A stretch of 5,640 nucleotides of DNA, taken from the NCBI GenBank assembly GCA_030833605.1, contig JAURGV010000162.1:1-5640 (forward strand), in the 5' to 3' direction. The notes beneath the pieces are model-generated. The model was not told the origin of the DNA. It did no database searches and saw nothing but the letters and a program-made list of their open reading frames with translations. Of the stretch, positions 1 through 5,380 are shown piece by piece; the first letter of the stretch is position 1, and each line of letters starts with the position of its first letter. This stretch comes from Rhodothermales bacterium (lineage in GTDB: Bacteria; Bacteroidota; Rhodothermia; Rhodothermales; UBA10348). The translations under genes were made by a program, and so were the position numbers.

Positions 1-2
1 CC

Positions 3-182
3 TTCATGTACGTTTCAGGTCTTGTTGAATCAGCGTACAAAAGGTACTCGCTTGACCTTACGGACACAATACGAACAAGGGATTCTTTTGAAAGGGCGCA
101 GGATAAATGGGAGGGCCCAGGATATATGAGAGCACGCCGGATATATGAAAGGGCGCGGGATAAGCCCCCTCTATTTCTCTAA
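3..182 (+). CDS. Possible C-terminal end of an unrecognised protein (5' end outside window)
   Basis: Frame 3 of the + strand is open from the window edge to a TAA at 180-182, giving about 59 residues that begin FMYVSGLVESAYKRYSLDLT and end KPPLFL. I do not recognise the family. The composition looks protein-like: mixed hydrophobic and polar residues first, then a charged Arg/Lys/Glu/Asp-rich tail. The tail is encoded by 19-bp tandem repeats; because three units make 57 nt (19 codons), units 1 and 4 fall in the same frame and give the similar peptides FERAQDK and YERARDK. The stop overlaps the stop of the convergent eutN-like gene by 4 nt, matching the tight tail-to-tail packing of the other convergent pair in this window. 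Against it, two other frames (+ frame 1, and one - frame) are also open over the first 130 bp or so, so openness alone is weak evidence. The sequence left of the window would settle it. Confidence 0.35.
   Translation, partial: FMYVSGLVESAYKRYSLDLTDTIRTRDSFERAQDKWEGPGYMRARRIYERARDKPPLFL
90..165. repeat. Four imperfect 19-bp tandem repeats
   Basis: Four units follow each other without spacers at 90-108, 109-127, 128-146 and 147-165. Unit 1 reads GAAAGGGCGCAGGATAAAT and unit 3 reads GAGAGCACGCCGGATATAT. The shared core is a purine-rich start, a GC-rich middle and GGATA followed by A/T. The period is exactly 19 bp and no unit is identical to another, so the array is old or under loose constraint. 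It lies just past the stop codon of the - strand eutN-like gene and inside the possible + strand reading frame at 3-182. It is not a CRISPR: there are no spacers and the units diverge. Confidence 0.8.
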
Positions 183-457
183 GCCTCAGCGGTAAAGCCG
201 TCTACCACACCCAAAATAATTACGTTTGCCGGAACGTCTTTCCCTTTCATGAGCTGCCTGACAACGGAGCCTTCTTTGGCAACCAAAACGGTATCGCCCA
301 TCCCTGCTCCATAGCCGGGGTCGATGGCTAGCATATCCAATTCGCCTTCGAGGTCACCAATGGTATCAATGGGGTGGACGACTAAGAGCTTTCCGTCCCT
401 AAACGTGACATCTTTGCGGCTGGACACGATCGTGCCCGTGACTTTGCACAGAAACAT
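179..457 (-). CDS. eutN: EutN/CcmL-family bacterial microcompartment vertex (BMC-P) protein
   Basis: This 92-residue protein matches the pentameric shell proteins that cap the vertices of carboxysomes and metabolosomes (CcmL, EutN, PduN; usually 85-100 residues). Visible family features are the N-terminal strand with the KVTGTIVSS run (5-13), KLLVV (23-27), the loop AIDPGYGAGMGDTVLVAKEG (44-63) with its Gly-rich turn, and the closing PANVIILGVVD (76-86). The protein appears complete, has no signal peptide or membrane segment, and would act in the cytoplasm. The ATG at 457 fits the family start; no Shine-Dalgarno sequence precedes it. A weak promoter candidate lies upstream on the - strand: TACATTGC at 496-489 (6 of 8 to TAnnTTTG) with TTG at 518-516, 19 nt away. 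No hexameric shell (BMC-H or BMC-T) or cargo enzyme gene is visible beside it, so it may be a solitary or satellite shell gene. The family is clear; the compartment type cannot be told. Confidence 0.88.
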   Translation of the reverse strand: MFLCKVTGTIVSSRKDVTFRDGKLLVVHPIDTIGDLEGELDMLAIDPGYGAGMGDTVLVAKEGSVVRQLMKGKDVPANVIILGVVDGFTAEA

Positions 458-580
458 ATGGGTGTGAATAGGGAGGTGAATGGGTCACGCAATGTAGGGA
501 ACGACGTGCCGAAAACAAGGGCTAAAACGAAAGCAGGGCAACGAAATAGCACTAATGTTGAAAAGTTATCTACAAATAGT

Positions 581-611
581 TTGCGAAGTTTAGATACTTA
601 TTCGTTATAAT
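581..611 (+). promoter_or_regulatory. Candidate sigma70-like promoter for the phd-like gene
   Basis: A perfect TATAAT lies at 606-611, with TTGCGA at 581-586 as a partial -35 match and a slightly long 19-nt spacer. It points toward the phd-like gene and would give a leader of about 90 nt that contains the palindromic repeats at 652-695. The surrounding DNA is AT-rich, so a chance TATAAT is possible. I found no exact TAnnTTTG box on the + strand here. Confidence 0.3.
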
Positions 612-651
612 TACCTCCCCTTTGTGACGAAATATGCACATGGGCTTATGT

Positions 652-695
652 TATTTGTAACAAATATATATAGCTATTTATAACTAAATAATAGC
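652..695. promoter_or_regulatory. Candidate operator: tandem palindrome-bearing repeats before the phd-like gene
   Basis: Two related copies are directly adjacent: 652-674 and 675-695. Both start TATTT(G/A)TAAC, continue with AAATA and end ATAGC; copy 2 has one extra T and lacks two bases of the TA run. Copy 1 contains a perfect 15-bp palindrome, TATTTGTAACAAATA (652-666, 7-bp arms around one base). Copy 2 contains TATTTA/TAAATA arms (675-680 and 685-690) around TAAC. The array ends 12 bp before the ATG. Phd/YefM antitoxins are known to bind repeated palindromes in their own promoters, so autorepression is the natural inference, not something shown here. Confidence 0.5.
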
Positions 696-707
696 GTATT
701 AAAGAAT

Positions 708-926
708 ATGTATTTAACTAAAGGCATCGATGCCATCGCCACCATTACGGAGTTGAGATCAAACACTTCCGAGTTGGTGGAGTACGCCAAAGAAATAGAA
801 AGGGGCATCCTAATTCAGAAGAATAACAGTCCCTACGCCGTTTTAATCAGCTGGGAGCTGTACGAGCGGCTTCTGGATGCTGAACAAGTAAGCGAGAAAA
901 AGAAAGGTAAAAAAGGACAGAAATAG
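708..926 (+). CDS. Phd/YefM-family antitoxin-like protein, no toxin gene adjacent
   Basis: The 72-residue product resembles Phd/YefM antitoxins. The segment ITELRSNTSELVEYAKEIER (13-32) matches the DNA-binding N-terminal fold, ILIQKNNSPYAVLISWELYE (34-53) is the family's 'hhI.kn..p.AVLhs...Y' signature, and a short Leu-rich helix follows. The C-terminal end, EKKKGKKGQK, is very basic and lacks the long toxin-binding tail of canonical Phd. In classical systems the toxin (Doc, YoeB or RelE type) follows immediately; here the TAG at 924-926 abuts the stop of a convergent ATPase gene, and no toxin-like frame lies upstream, so this is an orphan. Its likely job is a small DNA-binding regulator or a solitary antitoxin. 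The ATG is the only plausible start, has no Shine-Dalgarno sequence, and is preceded by the palindromic repeats at 652-695. The family call is firm; the role is inferred. Confidence 0.82.
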   Translation: MYLTKGIDAIATITELRSNTSELVEYAKEIERGILIQKNNSPYAVLISWELYERLLDAEQVSEKKKGKKGQK

Positions 927-2873
927 TTACTTAACTAAGTGCGACAGTTCATCCACTCGGCGCACAATAGTTTCTCTGTCCATGTTTCGGTAAATCTCCG
1001 GAAGTAGTGCTTTGCTTGTACATTCTAGTACCGCAACTAATGTCTGTAACTCTACTTCTAAAGGGTACGTTGGTGGCATAAAATCGTCCACAACTTCCTG
1101 AAGAATCTGTTTGGTAACTTTGCCCCCAGATTTCCCTGATGATTTGGTCTCCGACGCCGCTTTGAATTTGGCGCGGGTCAGCAGGGCCTCCATATCAGCC
1201 CCAGAAAACGTACGTTCCCCATTGAGCAACGCCGCTGGAATGTCATCCATTTTAATCGATAAGTTGGTTCGCTTAAGCATAACCGTGAGCAATTCTTCGC
1301 GCTCTTCTCGCGTGGAAGGGTAAAACAATGCAATGTGCTCTTCAGCCCGGCCTTGACGCTTGAGGTCAACGGGCATGTAGTCCGGTCTGGCTGTCAACAA
1401 GAACCAAATTACTTTCCCCCTATTTTTCGATTGCGACATAAACTGAGCAATCTGGCCAAAGACGCGTTTGGATACACCCGAATCGCCACTTGAGTCCCTG
1501 TTTCCCAAAGCGGCATCCGCTTCGTCAATCATGACGGCGACCGGCGTCATGGCTTGCAGCAAGGTTAAGATTTTTTCCAGGTTCGATTCGGTTTGTCCTT
1601 GCCATTGGCTTCTGAAATTTTTCAGTTTCACCATGGGGACGCCAATTTCCCCTGCAAAACACATAATAGAGAACGTTTTACCAGTACCAACAGGACCACT
1701 TACAAGGTAACCCATCGGCATCACATCCGGTCTTCCCGATTTTAGGGCGTGAGCGGCCTGACGGAGATGGTTTTTAGCCATTGCGTGACCCGCCACCATG
1801 TCCAGAGACAAATCCGTCTCCATAAACTCCAACATGCCATAAGCTTCCGCTTCGATGAACTCTTTTTTCATCTTAGAAAGCACTTCGAACGTCAATGAAG
1901 TATGATTTTCAATGACGTCGGCCAAAATGGAACGCAGTTGGATGAACCCGAGGCCCGCTGTGTTAGCCGCCAATGACCTCGAATCGACATCGGAATACTG
2001 CCCCCAATCACTTTCAAGTCCTTCCAAATAATGGTCGACATAGGTTTGACGAGCAGCTTGATCCGGAATCGGAATCTGAATTTCAGCCGTGTAGGGGCTT
2101 TGGACAATTTGCTGATTCAGCTCAGACAGATTCTGAGTAATCAGTGCAATGGTAAAATCGCTGCTTAAAAACAGGGGATCGTGGGCCCATTTCTGAAGAA
2201 AAACCAACGCATTGCGATCTTCGGCCGAGTACATAGACGCTTCAGCCATCGGGATCACGGTTTCAGCGTAGTCAATAATGCACGCTATGCGCTTGCCGTC
2301 GGCGAGTCTGATTCGAAAGTAATTCTGTAGCACAGAAAGCACTCGAACAGGGTCTTTTGGCAGTTTTTGAGCGTAGTCGGTGCCAAAAATGGTGTCGTAT
2401 CCCGATAGAGCTCGGTTGAAATCGGTTTGGGACTCTTTGTCGGCAAAGTGAATCCCGCTAGAGCGGTCATAAAAAATGACGATGTCCCGAGAAGCAAACA
2501 ACTCGGAGAGCAAAAACTCTTGCACAGAGATATAAATCGGCTTTCCATCATCATCTAGGCTTGGAACGAGGTCCCGAACGTTCCCATAGAGGATGAACTG
2601 CGTAAGCGTTTTTGTAAAGTATTTGCGCGCGAATTCCTTCGCCCATTCAGGGTAGTGTGACGTGTACTGGTCCAAAAGGCTAGGTCCAGCGGGAGGAGCA
2701 ACGTCCATAGTTAGTTGGGGATTGGTTGGATCAGCATTGACTTTAATCGGCGCTTTTTTGCTTGCACTAGCAGCTGGTTTCCCTTTACCGGCCGGCTTGG
2801 TAGACTTTGCAGTTGGTGTGGATGCGCTGTTTTTAGCAGATGAAGCAGGCTTCTTGGCAGGTTGATTGCCCAT
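927..2873 (-). CDS. Ycf46-type AAA ATPase with low-complexity N-terminal tail
   Basis: The 648-residue protein has four parts. Residues 1-65 are a low-complexity, basic Ala/Lys/Pro/Ser-rich tail, probably disordered. Residues 75-345 look like the degenerate first AAA-like half of Ycf46 proteins: FILYGNVRDLVP (93-104), IVIFYDRSSGIHF (131-143), the Walker-B-like RIACIIDYAETVIP (195-208), and the strand and loop ending EIQIPIPDQAARQTYVD. No P-loop is visible there. A KKEFIEAEAYGMLEFME linker leads to the active AAA module: Walker A GPVGTGKT (393-400), pore-loop region QWQGQTESNLEKIL, Walker B VAVMIDEADA (445-454, D450 and E451), SGDSGVSKRVFGQ (462-474), and arginines R506 and R509 in RQGR. A helical C-terminal tail follows. 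Sensor 1 reads LTARPD, with Ala495 where AAA proteins usually have Asn. The product is cytosolic and soluble; the substrate is unknown. Ycf46 is linked to photosynthetic CO2 use in cyanobacteria, which need not carry over here. The ATG lacks a Shine-Dalgarno sequence. Confidence 0.8.
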   Translation of the reverse strand: MGNQPAKKPASSAKNSASTPTAKSTKPAGKGKPAASASKKAPIKVNADPTNPQLTMDVAPPAGPSLLDQYTSHYPEWAKEFARKYFTKTLTQFILYGNVRDLVPSLDDDGKPIYISVQEFLLSELFASRDIVIFYDRSSGIHFADKESQTDFNRALSGYDTIFGTDYAQKLPKDPVRVLSVLQNYFRIRLADGKRIACIIDYAETVIPMAEASMYSAEDRNALVFLQKWAHDPLFLSSDFTIALITQNLSELNQQIVQSPYTAEIQIPIPDQAARQTYVDHYLEGLESDWGQYSDVDSRSLAANTAGLGFIQLRSILADVIENHTSLTFEVLSKMKKEFIEAEAYGMLEFMETDLSLDMVAGHAMAKNHLRQAAHALKSGRPDVMPMGYLVSGPVGTGKTFSIMCFAGEIGVPMVKLKNFRSQWQGQTESNLEKILTLLQAMTPVAVMIDEADAALGNRDSSGDSGVSKRVFGQIAQFMSQSKNRGKVIWFLLTARPDYMPVDLKRQGRAEEHIALFYPSTREEREELLTVMLKRTNLSIKMDDIPAALLNGERTFSGADMEALLTRAKFKAASETKSSGKSGGKVTKQILQEVVDDFMPPTYPLEVELQTLVAVLECTSKALLPEIYRNMDRETIVRRVDELSHLVK

Positions 2874-2914
2874 GAGGTTTCCGACGCTAGATTAAATCAA
2901 AAAATCCAAAAGGT

Positions 2915-2932
2915 GCTTCCCAAGGCGGAAGC
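2915..2932 (-). terminator. Second hairpin followed by a T-rich stretch
   Basis: GCTTCC (2915-2920) and GGAAGC (2927-2932) form a 6-bp stem with a 6-nt loop. Read on the - strand it is followed by ACCTTTTGGATTTTTTG, a broken T tract, so it could be a backup intrinsic terminator for fbaB. It also lies about 40 bp upstream of the ycf46-like start and could instead belong to that gene's leader region. Confidence 0.4.
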
Positions 2933-2947
2933 GATTGCAATATACGG

Positions 2948-2986
2948 AGAACCCCGGGCTGGATGTTTCATCCTGCCCGGGGTTCT
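2948..2986 (-). terminator. Strong GC-rich hairpin downstream of fbaB
   Basis: AGAACCCCGGGC (2948-2959) and GCCCGGGGTTCT (2975-2986) are perfect 12-bp arms. After one T-T mismatch the stem continues with GGATG (2961-2965) pairing with CATCC (2969-2973), closing on a TTT loop: 17 pairs in all. It lies 63 bp past the fbaB stop on the - strand and insulates it from the ycf46-like gene. No T run follows on the - strand; the + side has only TTCTTTCC. It may therefore work with the weaker hairpin at 2915-2932 or serve as an RNA-stabilising 3' end. Confidence 0.7.
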
Positions 2987-3049
2987 TTCCAATTCCCCTA
3001 GATTCGCACTGGCCTAGGTTTTCATGAGCCTAGTTCCTCGTGGACCGCC

Positions 3050-4129
3050 TTATGCGATTGTAATTTCCTTGTTTAGATAAACGTCCTGAATCGCATTTAG
3101 AATTTCTACTCCTTCCTTCATGGGGCGCTGAAATGCTTTTCTTCCCGAAATGAGGCCCATTCCACCAGCACGTTTGTTAATGACGGCTGTTTTGATGGCC
3201 TGTTGAAGGTCGTCTGATCCGGAAGCACCACCTGAGTTAATCAATCCTGCGCGTCCCATATAGCCGTTGGCCACTTGGTAACGGGTAAGATCGATCGGGT
3301 GATCGGAGCTTAATTCCGTGTAAATGCGCGTATCCAGTTTTCCATAGGATGAGGACCCTGAGTTCAGCGCTTTGTAACCACCGTTTTGGGTAGGCTGTTT
3401 TTGCTTCAAGATATCAGCCTCAAGGGTTGCACCAAGGTGATTGGCTTGCCCCGTTAGGTCTGCACTGGTTTCGTGATTTACTCCATCTACGGTAAATCCA
3501 TTATTACGCACATAGCACCACAAAATGGTGATCATCCCGAGTTCGTGCGCCATCGCAAAGGCTTCGCTTACTTCCTGGAGCTGACGTCCCGATTCTTCCG
3601 CACCAAAATAAACGGTTGCACCTACTCCTACGCATCCCATATTCCACGCTTCTTCGATGCGGGCAAACATGATTTGGTCAAATTTGTTAGGGTAGGTGAG
3701 CAGTTCGTTGTGATTCAACTTCATGATGAGCGGAATACGATGCGCGTACTTCCGAGCAACGGCTCCTAATACTCCGTACGTACTAGCGACTCCGTTGCAA
3801 CCCCCTTCAATGGCAAGTTTGATAATATTTTCTGGATCGAAATAAATAGGGTTTTTGGCAAAAGATGCGCCTCCAGCGTGCTCAATGCCCTGGTCAACCG
3901 GCAAAATGGACACGAAGCCCGTGTCTGCCATTCTCCCATGCCCCATGAGTCGCTGCATGCTATTCAGTGTGGGAATATTCCGGTCTGAATCCACAAAAAC
4001 ACGTTGGACAAAATCGGGACCTGGCAGGTGCAGCAATTTTGAATCGATGGTTTTGCACGTGTGATCCAGCAAATACGAAGCTTCGCTGCCCAAAATGTCA
4101 GCAATACGTGATGTAGTAAGATGAGCCAT
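3050..4129 (-). CDS. fbaB: Class I fructose-bisphosphate aldolase, FbaB type
   Basis: The 359-residue protein is a close match in motif order and length to FbaB/DhnA-type class I aldolases (E. coli FbaB is about 350 residues). These cleave fructose 1,6-bisphosphate into dihydroxyacetone phosphate and glyceraldehyde 3-phosphate, and run the reverse in gluconeogenesis, through a Schiff-base lysine and without metal. Visible landmarks are ILPVDQGIEH (75-84), IPLIMKLNHNELL (132-144), EADILKQKQPTQNGGYKAL (237-255), whose K242 is the likely Schiff-base residue, MGRAGLINSGGASG (291-304) for phosphate binding, and NKRAGGMGLISGRKAFQRP (318-336), then the terminal DVYLNKEITIA. It is complete and cytosolic, with no truncation. 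It starts 44 bp after the stop of the DAO oxidoreductase gene on the same strand, so the two are probably co-transcribed; the hairpin at 2948-2986 would end the transcript. No Shine-Dalgarno sequence precedes the ATG. Confidence 0.95.
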   Translation of the reverse strand: MAHLTTSRIADILGSEASYLLDHTCKTIDSKLLHLPGPDFVQRVFVDSDRNIPTLNSMQRLMGHGRMADTGFVSILPVDQGIEHAGGASFAKNPIYFDPENIIKLAIEGGCNGVASTYGVLGAVARKYAHRIPLIMKLNHNELLTYPNKFDQIMFARIEEAWNMGCVGVGATVYFGAEESGRQLQEVSEAFAMAHELGMITILWCYVRNNGFTVDGVNHETSADLTGQANHLGATLEADILKQKQPTQNGGYKALNSGSSSYGKLDTRIYTELSSDHPIDLTRYQVANGYMGRAGLINSGGASGSDDLQQAIKTAVINKRAGGMGLISGRKAFQRPMKEGVEILNAIQDVYLNKEITIA

Positions 4130-4173
4130 GATAAATAGGGAAAGTGGTGAACAGGACCTTCAATGAGTATAGT

Positions 4174-5223
4174 TTAGGCCTTAGATTTTCGGTTGGCAAC
4201 TCTACAAGAGGCCGGAATGAGGCTGATATCGTTAAAAAACTGGGGAATTTTCATTCCCAGCAAGGCAGACATCAAGATACCTTTTGAACCGAGTCCGGTA
4301 AATACCCAAATATGAGGGTGGGTTGGAAGAGGACCAATCATAGGCATGCGTGTTCCAGGAACGGTAATGCGAATGCCGCTTGTGTGCTCGATTACCTCCA
4401 TTTCCGCTATTTCCGGGACCATGTGGCTTGCCAATTCAATCAACTCGCGACGGCCTTCATCCGTCGGTCCGGACTCCGTCCATTCGTGTTCAAAGGTTGC
4501 TCCGATACTCAGGCTTTTCCCTTCATCCAGAACAAATCCCGAACCGGAAAGAGGCAACATGTGGTCATACCAGTCTGCTGGTTTTTTAACCCTAATTCGT
4601 TGTCCCTTAATGGGATGCAGGTTTAAGTCTTGAGTCTCTGGGTGGTCAATTAGGCCGGGCCCGGTGGCCAAAACGACACGACCCACGTTCCATTCCTCTC
4701 CAGATGAAAGTAGCACACGCACTCCTGCGTCATCGCTTCGCCAGGATACCAATCCGACATGCTCACCCAAAAATGCCCCGTGGGACGCACTTTCATGAAT
4801 CCATGACTTCGTGAGGTCCGCCAAATCCACAGAGCACCCCCTTAATACACGCACCAATCCAAAGGGTGCGCGGCAATACGGGAATGCCTTGGCTGCCGCT
4901 TCTGCATTCATCCAGACGCCTAGGTCTGGGCTTTGGTCTGTCGACTGTTCAAAATAAGCCGCTTGCTCGGGAGAAGAAGCCGGCCTTAAAAGCCCCGTTT
5001 CGGGTAAACCCAAAGCGTCAAGTGCCTCTCTGGCTTTCCAGACGGGTCTACCCTTGCGACTCATCATGGGTGATACAAGGCCCGCTCCGCTTCCCGAAGC
5101 GCCACTGGCGAATCCATTTTCGTCAATTAGAGCTACCGATTGACCAGTTCGTGCCAACCCCAAGGCCGCAGACGCACCCGCCAAGCCTCCTCCAACAACA
5201 AGGGTTTCAACAAAAAATGACAT
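4174..5223 (-). CDS. DAO-family FAD-dependent oxidoreductase, substrate unknown
   Basis: The 349-residue protein is a glycine oxidase/D-amino-acid-oxidase-like flavoenzyme. The N-terminus has the FAD dinucleotide fold: LVVGGGLAGASAALGLA (8-24, G11, G13, G16) with acidic E35 at the end of the second strand (ALIDE). GRVVLATGPG (181-190) is the second FAD-contacting strand, and the C-terminus has the family signature GIRITVPGTRMPMIGPLP (283-300) and FTGLGSKGILMSALL (308-322). This GLGSKG form recalls MnmC's oxidase domain and a group of uncharacterised Bacteroidota oxidoreductases more than ThiO itself. There is no signal peptide or anchor. It probably heads a two-gene unit with fbaB, and it diverges from thiO, a related flavoenzyme, across 157 bp. 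A link to aldolase chemistry is not obvious, so the pairing may be only positional. Family firm, substrate open. Confidence 0.85.
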   Translation of the reverse strand: MSFFVETLVVGGGLAGASAALGLARTGQSVALIDENGFASGASGSGAGLVSPMMSRKGRPVWKAREALDALGLPETGLLRPASSPEQAAYFEQSTDQSPDLGVWMNAEAAAKAFPYCRAPFGLVRVLRGCSVDLADLTKSWIHESASHGAFLGEHVGLVSWRSDDAGVRVLLSSGEEWNVGRVVLATGPGLIDHPETQDLNLHPIKGQRIRVKKPADWYDHMLPLSGSGFVLDEGKSLSIGATFEHEWTESGPTDEGRRELIELASHMVPEIAEMEVIEHTSGIRITVPGTRMPMIGPLPTHPHIWVFTGLGSKGILMSALLGMKIPQFFNDISLIPASCRVANRKSKA

Positions 5224-5380
5224 AGCGAGAGGAGGGCTGCCTTGATAAATAAATCACGAGAAATACGGGCTAAACATTTCGGACGTACGTCTCCTGAAAG
5301 TATCTTAACCGTGATGTAAAGGTACGAACAATAGTCCGCTAGCGGTGGACAGAATCTACAAGACGGATAGCGATCAGTAG
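5224..5380. promoter_or_regulatory. Divergent promoter region between the DAO oxidoreductase and thiO
   Basis: This spacer must hold the promoters of both flanking genes. On the - strand, TACCTTTA (5324-5317) matches TAnnTTTG at all but the last position and would give a leader of about 85-90 nt for the DAO gene, but no TTG lies at the expected -33 distance. On the + strand only weak candidates are seen, such as TATCTTAA at 5301-5308. Neither ATG has a Shine-Dalgarno sequence. No riboswitch (for example a THI box) could be recognised upstream of thiO. Confidence 0.3.

Noticed and set aside
38..69. Possible - strand promoter (TTG at 69-67, TACCTTTTG at 46-38) leading to an ATG at 7-5
   Set aside because: The -7 element has one extra base against TAnnTTTG, only two codons of the would-be gene are in the window, and it conflicts with the + strand open frame.
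471..497. GGGAGGTGA directly before a 5-codon + strand ORF (ATG at 480, TAG at 495)
   Set aside because: The only Shine-Dalgarno-like run in the window, but it precedes a 5-codon frame with no downstream attenuator, and the real genes here do not use such sites.
566..574. TTATCTACA, one mismatch from a DnaA box
   Set aside because: A single imperfect box with no cluster, no dnaA/dnaN and no other origin features nearby; likely chance in AT-rich DNA.
661..668. Exact - strand TAnnTTTG box (TATATTTG, 668-661) facing the eutN-like gene
   Set aside because: No TTG lies upstream at the -33 distance, it is about 200 bp from the eutN-like start, and it falls in low-complexity AT DNA that the palindromic repeats explain better.
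458..926. Search for a toxin partner beside the phd-like gene
   Set aside because: No open frame of 80-130 codons with Doc, RelE, YoeB or PIN features exists upstream or downstream; the frames overlapping the ATPase gene are shadows.
3014..3033. CTAGG...CCTAG inverted repeat just past the fbaB stop
   Set aside because: Only 5-bp arms with a 10-nt loop; far weaker than the hairpin at 2948-2986.
4312..4633. Three overlapping + strand open frames of 69-104 codons opposite the DAO oxidoreductase gene
   Set aside because: Antisense shadows of a clear flavoenzyme gene: no recognisable domain and Cys/His/Arg/Pro-rich composition typical of reverse frames.
5282..5345. Two perfect 10-bp palindromes, GACGTACGTC (5282-5291) and CCGCTAGCGG (5336-5345), in the divergent spacer
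   Set aside because: About five or six 10-bp palindromes are expected by chance in 5.6 kb, and the two are unrelated in sequence.
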